64,000 bases of DNA from JADKAV01 sp963704075 (lineage in GTDB: Bacteria > Actinomycetota > Actinomycetes > S36-B12 > UBA10799), in the NCBI GenBank assembly GCA_963704075.1, contig CAVPGV010000016.1, forward strand, positions 1 through 64,000, written 5' to 3'. The notes beneath the pieces were generated by a model that did no database searches, was not told the origin of the DNA, and saw only the letters and a program-made list of their open reading frames with translations. Positions within the stretch are counted from its first letter, which is position 1, and every line of letters starts with the position of its first letter. A program made the position numbers and the translations under genes. Below are positions 57,251 through 64,000 of this stretch, piece by piece.

Positions 57251-60052
57251 ATGCTGAGGAAGGTTCTGTCGGCGGTCACGTCGACAGCAGTAGCCGCGGG
57301 ACTGGCGAGCGCGGGCGTGATGGTCGCCGCGGCGCCGGCGTCCGCGACTGTCGCCCCAAACCCCAATCTGGTGGGCTGCGGTATCCCCATCACGCTCGTC
57401 ATGGACGCGTCCGGGTCGATCAGCGGCGACGAGATCACCGCCATGCGCGCGGCATCCAAGGCCTTCCTGGCCGGCTTGGAGGACACCGGTTCGACCGCAC
57501 GCATTGTGGAGTTCGCACAGACGTCGAAGCAACTCATCTCACGAAGAGACGTCGCAGGGGCCGGACTGACCCAACTGAATACGGCGATCGACTCGTACAA
57601 GTCCGGCGGGCTTGGTACCACGACGAACTGGGAGTCGCCGCTTTGGCGAACGTTCGACGAACCAATCCCCGGCAACAAGGGCCTGGTCGTCTTCCTCACC
57701 GATGGTGACCCCAACACGGTCGGCGGGGTCGATGGCAGCGGCACCAGCGGGGCGACAGCCACTGCGGCGACCAATGCCGCGGAGGTGTACGCCAATCAGT
57801 TGAAGACCGCTGGCAACCGGATGCTGGGCGTCGGGATCGGCCTGTCCAATACGGGCCAGCAGGACCGCCTGAAGCAGGTCACCGGCCCGAACTTGGTGAC
57901 CAGCATTCCGGCTAACGCGACCATCAACGACTTCGACGCGGTCGTCACCAACAACTTCGACGACCTGTCCGCCGCGTTGAAGCGCGTGGCTGTGGCGTTG
58001 TGCGGCGGAACGGTGTCCGTGACCAAACAGACCGACACTTCCGGCAGTTTCGAACCTCAGGGCAATTGGCCGTTCACCATGCAGGTGACACCGGGTGAGG
58101 CACCTGGCGACTACACCTGGCTTCAGCCCTCAGGCGCTACCGGTGACACCGTTTCGGGTACCACCGCTACGACCACTGATCCCGGACCCCCACCGACCAC
58201 TGAGGGAGTCGTCACCTTCCAGTACAGGCCCAAGGACACGACCACCCGGACGGTGCGCATCACCGAGGACCTCACGGGCGACCAAGCCAACTTCACCCCC
58301 AGGAATCCTCTGGGCTACCGCTGCAGCATCAACGGCCTCAACCCACCCGCTGAGCCCGTGGAAGGCTCCCTGATGCGCGATGGCACCAAGGCGTACTTCG
58401 AAATCGAGCTCAAATCGGACGAATCCGCCAGCTGCGATGTGTTCAACGAGCGCAACCTGGCGAAACTGGCGCTGGTGAAGCAGGTCGAGGGTGGCGACGC
58501 CACCAAGGCGGACTTCAAGTTGTCTGCCACAGGGTCGCCCGGTGACAAGGACATAGTGGATCGGCCAGGCAACGACACCAGCCTGGCGACCGTCTACGCC
58601 GGCACCGAGTACACGCTGTCCGAGAGCGGTCCGCCGAACTACAGCCAGGTCGGCATGTGGGTCTGCAAGGACGCTCAGGACCAGATCGTGGGTTCGGGCA
58701 ACAAAGTCACGCTGGACAGAAACGCTGAAGTGACCTGCACTGTCACGAACAGCCGAGACCTCGCAGAGCTGAAGTTGGTGAAGCAGGTCGATGGCGGCAC
58801 GGCAGTGCCCGACGACTGGACGCTGTCGGCTGAGGCGGAAGCTCCTCTGAACGACCGCAACTTCTCCAACTCCGGTGGATCGGGTGACTTCGAGAAGGTG
58901 TACACGAACACTCTCTACACCCTCGGCGAGGACGGGCCCGGCAACTACAGCGGCCTCGGCTGGGAGTGCGTCAACGAGAACGTCGATCGCGCCAAGGCCT
59001 CGTTGGAGCAGGACGGCAACCAGATCGCGCTGGGCAAGGGCGATCGCGTCACGTGCACGATCGTCAACAAGCGGAACACGGCTGAGTTGAAGCTCGTCAA
59101 GCAGGTCGAGGGGAAGAACAACCCCAACGAGTGGACGCTGACCGCGACCGGGCCGAACGGGGCTCCCAACGTCCAGAACCCAGGTGGCTCAGGTGACTTC
59201 ACGACCGTCTGGTCCGGCAGCGAGTACACCCTCGGTGAGTCCGGTCCCGGCGGGTACTCCCCCAGCGACTGGGTGTGCCTGCCCGCAGGTGAGGACCCCG
59301 TTCCGTCCGCGGTCGACGGGCAGGTGAACAGCGGCGACAAGGTCACGCTCAAGCGTGGCGAGAAGGTGACGTGCACGATCGTCAACACCCGCGACCTGGG
59401 CTCGCTGACAATCACGAAAGAGTTCAACCCGCAATCCTCCGGCTACAGCGGAACGTTCGACATCAACTACACCTGTGTGGATGGTGCCGATCCGGTGAAG
59501 AACGGCACGGTTGCGCTGGGCGCCGGGCAGTCGCAGACCATCACCGGCCTGCCGACCGGCACGGTCTGCACGGTTGTCGAGCCGGCGTTGCCGCCGAACC
59601 CGACGGGCTGGACCTTCAACCCGCCGACGTACAGCCCGGCCAATGGTCAGGCGACTGTCACCACCAAAGGCCAGGCGGTAGGGGTCACGGTCGTCAACTC
59701 GGTTGCGCAGGTCTCCCCCGTGGTGTCCAAGAAGGTCTGCCCGATCACGGTCACACTGGTGAAGCCGAAGCCGAAGAAGGTCGGCAACCGGGTGCTGGTC
59801 AAGAAGATCAAGACCAAGAAGTCCAGCTGCAAGATCCTCAAGCCCGTGGTGCTCTGCCGGCCTCTGAAGAGCTCGGCGGCCGGCGAGAAGGCCTTCTGTA
59901 ACACGAAGGTCACCAAGAAGGGCAAGATCCGGGTCAAGACCCGCGGCTACGACAAGGTCAAGGTCACGGTGATCGTCCGGGCCAAGCCGAAGAAGGGCTT
60001 CAAGGACACGTGGAAGCCCAACACCTGGCGCAAGTCCTGGATCCTCAGGTAA
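57251..60052 (+). CDS. Large secreted VWA protein with SpaA-like repeats
   Basis: A 933-residue surface or secreted protein. ATG 57251 follows GGGAGG. Signal peptide 1-32 (ending APASA). Von Willebrand A domain about 45-250 with a complete metal-ion site: DASGSIS, TNWES and LTDGDPN. A middle domain follows (253-400), then three SpaA/prealbumin-like repeats starting near residues 402, 503 and 610, each opening L-A-x-L-x-LVKQV and closing TCTxxNxR. A DUF5979-like domain (about 716-820) precedes a Lys-rich, cysteine-bearing C-terminus (822-933) ending WRKSWILR. No LPXTG motif or terminal membrane helix is present. It probably mediates adhesion, but the role is unproven. Confidence 0.8.
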   Translation: MLRKVLSAVTSTAVAAGLASAGVMVAAAPASATVAPNPNLVGCGIPITLVMDASGSISGDEITAMRAASKAFLAGLEDTGSTARIVEFAQTSKQLISRRDVAGAGLTQLNTAIDSYKSGGLGTTTNWESPLWRTFDEPIPGNKGLVVFLTDGDPNTVGGVDGSGTSGATATAATNAAEVYANQLKTAGNRMLGVGIGLSNTGQQDRLKQVTGPNLVTSIPANATINDFDAVVTNNFDDLSAALKRVAVALCGGTVSVTKQTDTSGSFEPQGNWPFTMQVTPGEAPGDYTWLQPSGATGDTVSGTTATTTDPGPPPTTEGVVTFQYRPKDTTTRTVRITEDLTGDQANFTPRNPLGYRCSINGLNPPAEPVEGSLMRDGTKAYFEIELKSDESASCDVFNERNLAKLALVKQVEGGDATKADFKLSATGSPGDKDIVDRPGNDTSLATVYAGTEYTLSESGPPNYSQVGMWVCKDAQDQIVGSGNKVTLDRNAEVTCTVTNSRDLAELKLVKQVDGGTAVPDDWTLSAEAEAPLNDRNFSNSGGSGDFEKVYTNTLYTLGEDGPGNYSGLGWECVNENVDRAKASLEQDGNQIALGKGDRVTCTIVNKRNTAELKLVKQVEGKNNPNEWTLTATGPNGAPNVQNPGGSGDFTTVWSGSEYTLGESGPGGYSPSDWVCLPAGEDPVPSAVDGQVNSGDKVTLKRGEKVTCTIVNTRDLGSLTITKEFNPQSSGYSGTFDINYTCVDGADPVKNGTVALGAGQSQTITGLPTGTVCTVVEPALPPNPTGWTFNPPTYSPANGQATVTTKGQAVGVTVVNSVAQVSPVVSKKVCPITVTLVKPKPKKVGNRVLVKKIKTKKSSCKILKPVVLCRPLKSSAAGEKAFCNTKVTKKGKIRVKTRGYDKVKVTVIVRAKPKKGFKDTWKPNTWRKSWILR

Positions 60053-60063
60053 CCAGCCGACGC

Positions 60064-60096
60064 GAAGGGCCGCACTCGAAAAGGGTGCGGCCCTTC
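60064..60096 (+). terminator. Strong hairpin after the first VWA gene
   Basis: GAAGGGCCGCAC (60064-60075) and GTGCGGCCCTTC (60085-60096) form a perfect 12-bp GC-rich stem with a 9-nt loop, 12 bases beyond the stop at 60052. This is a convincing rho-independent-type terminator, although no T-run follows. Confidence 0.8.
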
Positions 60097-60443
60097 GTCG
60101 TGGGTGTTCACGGAGCGTGACCACCGGGTCAGGCGTGGGTGAATGCCACGCCATGTATTCGGTCGTTTACACAGCGTGGATACGAGACTTGGAGGACCTT
60201 ATCCACTAGGGTTTCCTGGCGCAAATTAGCCCGAATGAGGGATATATAGTGGCCACACGCAGCGTTACATTTGGGTCAGCCAAATAGCCGATGGCAGGTA
60301 GGCCCATCGGCAGGCCGGGAGGAAAGCGGTGATAACCGTGGGTCACGTCTATTCGGGGCGCTTTACATTCCTCTATCTCTGTCTTGATCCAGCAATCACA
60401 TCTGTTTCCGGCGCGAACCGGGGAGAAATCGGGAGGCACCACC
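60097..60443 (+). other. Leader/promoter region of the second VWA gene
   Basis: No gene visible. It is AT-richer than the surroundings. GTGGATA (about 60176) and TATCCAC (about 60199) can pair, and GGGATATATAG lies near 60239. It ends with GGGAGG before ATG 60444, the same ribosome-binding layout as the first VWA gene. The promoter is not assignable with confidence. Confidence 0.45.
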
Positions 60444-63400
60444 ATGTTTAGGAAGCCTTGTCGGCGAGTCTGACGTCGACGGCGGTCGTGGCCGGGTTGG
60501 TGACGGCGGGAGCGGTGGCCACAGCGGCGCCGGCTGCGGCGAACACGCCGACCCCCCCGTTCACCATCGGCGACTACAAGCAGTCGCTCGGGAATCCCAC
60601 TCTCACCGGTCAGTGTGGGCTCGACTTCGGACTGGTACTCGACTCGTCCGGATCGATTGGCGGAACCGGGATCACCAATCTGAAGTTGGCCGCAAACGCG
60701 TTCACAGAAGCACTCGTTGACACCGGATCGACGGTTGCAGTCACTAGTTTCTCCACCAGCAGTCCCGGTGCTGGAGGTTCGAATCTCGCTCCGACGGCCC
60801 TGACCACGGCAAACCTGCCCACGATCCAGGCGAGTTACTCCGGCCTCTCGTCCAACGGGTGGACGAACTGGGAAGACGGCCTGCTGAAGATGAACAACTT
60901 CTACAGCGCATCCTGGAACCCCGACCTGATGGTGTTCATCACGGACGGCAACCCCAACACCACGAACAGCAGTACGCCAGGTCAGTACTCTGACGGCGCC
61001 AAGGCAGCGGTTGACCCTGCGATCACCCAGGCCAACATCATGAAGGGCAAGCTCACCAAGATGTTCGGCATCGCGGTGGGCAGCAACATCACCCCGAACC
61101 CGATCAAAGCGGTCACGAACGATGTGCTCTACAACCCCGGCCCGCCGACCAACTTCGCGAACGCCGGATACACGACGACCACGAGTTACGACAAACTCAA
61201 GGCTGATCTTGAGCAGATCGCTGCGGACCTGTGCGGATCCACCGTCAAGATCACGAAGAAGATCGACACGCCAGACACCGACGGCTTCGTTAACGCTGAC
61301 GCGACGAACAAGTGGACTTTCGACACGACCGTGACGATCCCCGACGCTGCAGGCAACTGGGTTACTCCCAACACCGCCCCAACCGCGATCTCGAAGAACG
61401 TGCCCAGCACGCGCTCCGTTCAGACAGACGCTTCAGGGGTTGCGACCTTCCAGTGGAAACCGAAGGGCTTGTGGAACACAAACCCCGTCGTGGTGAAGGA
61501 AACCCTGCAGAGTGGCTGGGAACGCAATGCCAAGTTGGTGTGTACCGCTACACCGCTAGGCGGGACTCCTGGTAGTCCGTTCGAAGTCACAGCCGATGCC
61601 AACGGCAATTGGAACATCGGCCAGGCCACTCCGGGCGACACCATTGCGTGTGAGGCCAAGAACACCCTGACCAAACTGAATCTGAAGAAGGATGTGTCGA
61701 GTGGGTCAGCGACACCGTCGCAGTTCCAATTGAAGGCCACGCCTGTGGGCGCCCCTGGCGCGCCACCGTACGACCGCGCGGGCAACTACACGACGTTCGA
61801 CCCAATTGCGGGCGGCGTCACATACCAACTGTCGGAGACGGGTCCGGCCGACTACAGCCGTGACGGCGATTGGGAGTGCACAAACGATGTAATCCCGAAT
61901 GACCAGGACCAGATCGTGGTCCCCGCGGGCACCCAGACCCGGTGCACGATCACCAACAGCCGCGACACCGGCACGTTGAAGGTGACCAAGGTGTTCGAGA
62001 AGCCTGCCGGGCTGAGCCTGCCGGCTGACTTCTTCAAGGTCGACTACAAGTGCCAGGGCGGGGTGGAAGGCACCCTCAGCTTCGATGGTGCTGCCGCTCC
62101 GGGCCAGTCCAAGACCGTGGCCAACGTGCCCACCGGTGACTGCGAGATCACCGAGCAGGCGCTGACCGCCCAGCCCGGCTGGACCTGGGCCACCCCGGTC
62201 TACGCACCCAAGACCGTCGAGGTCAAGAAGAACCAGACCAACGAGGCCAAGGTCACCAACGCCATCAGCCGCGACACCGGCACGTTGAAGGTGACCAAGG
62301 TGTTCGAGAAGCCTGCCGGGCTGAGCCTGCCGGCTGACTTCTTCAAGGTCGACTACAAGTGCCAGGGCGGGGTGGAAGGCACCCTCAGCTTCGATGGTGC
62401 TGCCGCTCCGGGCCAGTCCAAGACCGTGGCCAACGTGCCCACCGGTGACTGCGAGATCACCGAGCAGGCGCTGACCGCCCAGCCCGGCTGGACCTGGGCC
62501 ACCCCGGTCTACGCACCCAAGACCGTCGAGGTCAAGAAGAACCAGACCAACGAGGCCAAGGTCACCAACGCCATCAGCCGCGACACCGGCACGTTGAAGG
62601 TGACCAAGGTGTTCGAGAAGCCTGCCGGGCTGAGCCTGCCGGCTGACTTCTTCAAGGTCGACTACAAGTGCCAGGGCGGGGTGGAAGGCACCCTCAGCTT
62701 CGATGGTGCTGCCGCTCCGGGCCAGTCCAAGACCGTGGCCAACGTGCCCACCGGTGACTGCGAGATCACCGAGCAGGCGCTGACCGCCCAGCCCGGCTGG
62801 ACCTGGGCCACCCCGGTCTACGCACCCAAGACCGTCGAGGTCAAGAAGAACCAGACCAACGAGGCCAAGGTCACCAACGCCATCAGCCGCGACACCGGCA
62901 CGTTGAAGGTGACCAAGGTGTTCGAGAAGCCTGCCGGGCTGAGCCTGCCGGCTGACTTCTTCAAGGTCGACTACAAGTGCCAGGGCGGGGTGGAAGGCAC
63001 CCTCAGCTTCGATGGTGCTGCCGCTCCGGGCCAGTCCAAGACTGTGGCCAACGTGCCCACCGGTGACTGCGAGATCACCGAGCAGGCGCTGACCGCCCAG
63101 CCCGGCTGGACCTGGGCCACCCCGGTCTACGCACCCAAGACCGTCGAGGTCAAGAAGAACCAGACCAACGAGGCCAAGGTCACCAACGCCATCAGCCGCG
63201 ACACCGGAGAACTGAAGTTGTTCAAGACGGTCACCGGTGACAATGGTGCCAACGGACCTGAGGAGTGGAAGTTGACTGCTGAGGCTGCGGCACCGTGGGC
63301 CGGCAAGAACTTCACCGTCGACGGTGACAACACTGGCTTCAACGAGGTTTACACCGAAGTCCAGTACACCCTGTCCGAGACCGGACCGGGCAACTACACC

Positions 63401-64000
63401 GCCAGCGACTGGAAGTGCACCGACGCCGACAAGAACCCGGTGGATGTCAGCGGCGGCAACAAGGTGACGGTGACGAAGAACGCCAAGGTCACCTGTGAGA
63501 TCACCAACGACCGCAACACCGGTGAGCTCAAGTTGAAGAAGGTCGTCACCGGTGGCGACCAGCAGCCCGACGCGTGGACGCTGTCCGCCGCGGCCGCAGC
63601 CCCGCTGAACGACAAGAACTTCTCCAACCTCGGTGGTCAGGGAACGTTCGAGTCGGTCTACTCCGCGGTGGAGTACACACTCAACGAGACCGGCCCTGGC
63701 GACTACAGTCCGTCTGACTGGAAGTGCACGGACGCCGACGACAACCCTGTCTCCTCAACCGGCGGCAAGGTGACCGTGGCGAAGAACCAGAAGGTTCTGT
63801 GCGAGATCACCAACGACCGCGACCTGGCCGAGTTGAAGCTGGTCAAGAAGGTCAAGGGTGACAACGGCGACAAGGCTCCGGGAGACTGGGACCTGTCCGC
63901 TGACGCTGCGGCACCGCTCAACGACAAGAACTTCACCGTCAAGGGCGACGCCGACACCTTCAAGACCGTCTACTCGGGGATCAACTACGACCTCTCCGAG
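60444..64000 (+). CDS. Second secreted VWA protein with tandem DUF5979 and SpaA-like repeats, runs off window
   Basis: Paralogue of the 57251 gene. ATG 60444 starts MFRK, but a one-base loss near 60456 gives an early TGA; restoring it yields a signal peptide like the paralogue's (LSASLTSTAVVAGL...AAPAAA). From there the frame is open to 64000, more than 1,180 residues. The VWA domain (about 45-260) has DSSGSIG, TNWEDG and ITDGNPN. A middle domain and one SpaA-like unit follow, then four almost identical 103-residue DUF5979-type repeats. At least three more SpaA-like units (ELKLFKTVTG, ELKLKKVVTG, ELKLVKKVKG) continue past the window. Likely a surface adhesin or matrix protein; the C-terminus is unseen. 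Confidence 0.78.
61958..63193 (+). repeat. Four tandem 309-bp repeats in the second VWA gene
   Basis: Copies start at 61958, 62267, 62576 and 62885 with an exact 309-bp period, encoding 103 residues from SRDTGTLKVTKVFEK to EAKVTNAI. Beyond the first bases, I find only one difference in the body of the array (a T for C near 63043 in copy 4). The downstream unit at 63194 shares only the SRDTG start. Confidence 0.95.

Noticed and set aside
60097..60443. Possible riboswitch in the leader of the second VWA gene
   Set aside because: Some pairing is possible, but none of the conserved segments of the c-di-GMP or c-di-AMP riboswitches I know are present.

Overview
The window is a stretch of high-GC chromosome from an actinobacterium, probably an uncultivated one. 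The lineage call rests on mihF, BldD, the HGxxPAAW and Trp-operon membrane proteins, an AccD/A-type carboxyltransferase, helicase-motif-free PriA, bifunctional HisA (PriA type) and the gmk-mihF-pyrF and rpoZ-coaBC-metK-priA-def-fmt-rsmB gene order. No rRNA, tRNA, CRISPR array, prophage or transposase is visible.

Layout (most genes on the minus strand, so read right to left). 1-1764: end of a carboxyltransferase gene, hisG, hisE. 1912-4686: two tandem exported beta-propeller-like paralogues. 4871-8247: riboflavin operon ribD-ribE-ribBA-ribH behind an FMN riboswitch. 8466-17608: rpe, an uncharacterised gene, rsmB, fmt, def, priA, metK, coaBC, rpoZ. 18183-29274: gmk and mihF, then the pyrimidine cluster pyrR-pyrB-pyrC-(membrane protein)-carA-carB-pyrK-pyrD-pyrF with a putative PyrR-binding hairpin at its head. 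29421: bldD (plus). 30068-37977: pyk, gltD, gltB. 38206-40138 (plus): a secreted RCC1-repeat protein and an alpha/beta hydrolase. 40233-50573: hisI-trpE operon with small membrane proteins, a two-component system, DUF2752, trpC-trpB-trpA, a MauE/DsbA-like redox pair and lgt. 50614 (plus): septum-formation-like protein. 51516-52990: hisF and hisA/priA. 53112-56891: an alkylglycerone-phosphate-synthase-like flavoprotein divergent from a TetR regulator and glpD. 57251-64000 (plus): two large secreted von Willebrand A proteins with SpaA/DUF5979-type repeats, the second running off the window.

The genes mostly serve core biosynthesis: histidine, tryptophan, pyrimidine, riboflavin, CoA, SAM and glutamate. 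They are packed with 1-8 nt stop/start overlaps that imply translational coupling. HisA here is probably the bifunctional PriA that also serves tryptophan synthesis, because no trpF is present.

About twenty single-base or two-base frame breaks fall inside otherwise intact, mostly essential genes (ribD, rsmB, coaBC, pyrD, carA, carB, lgt, trpA, trpC and others). I read these as sequencing indels, not biology, and describe such genes as CDS spanning the break. The most unusual content is the pair of VWA surface proteins, with a 4 x 309-bp nearly identical tandem array, and several intergenic repeat families: a 57-bp element with interlocked complementary arms, hairpin elements, and a partial gmk duplication.
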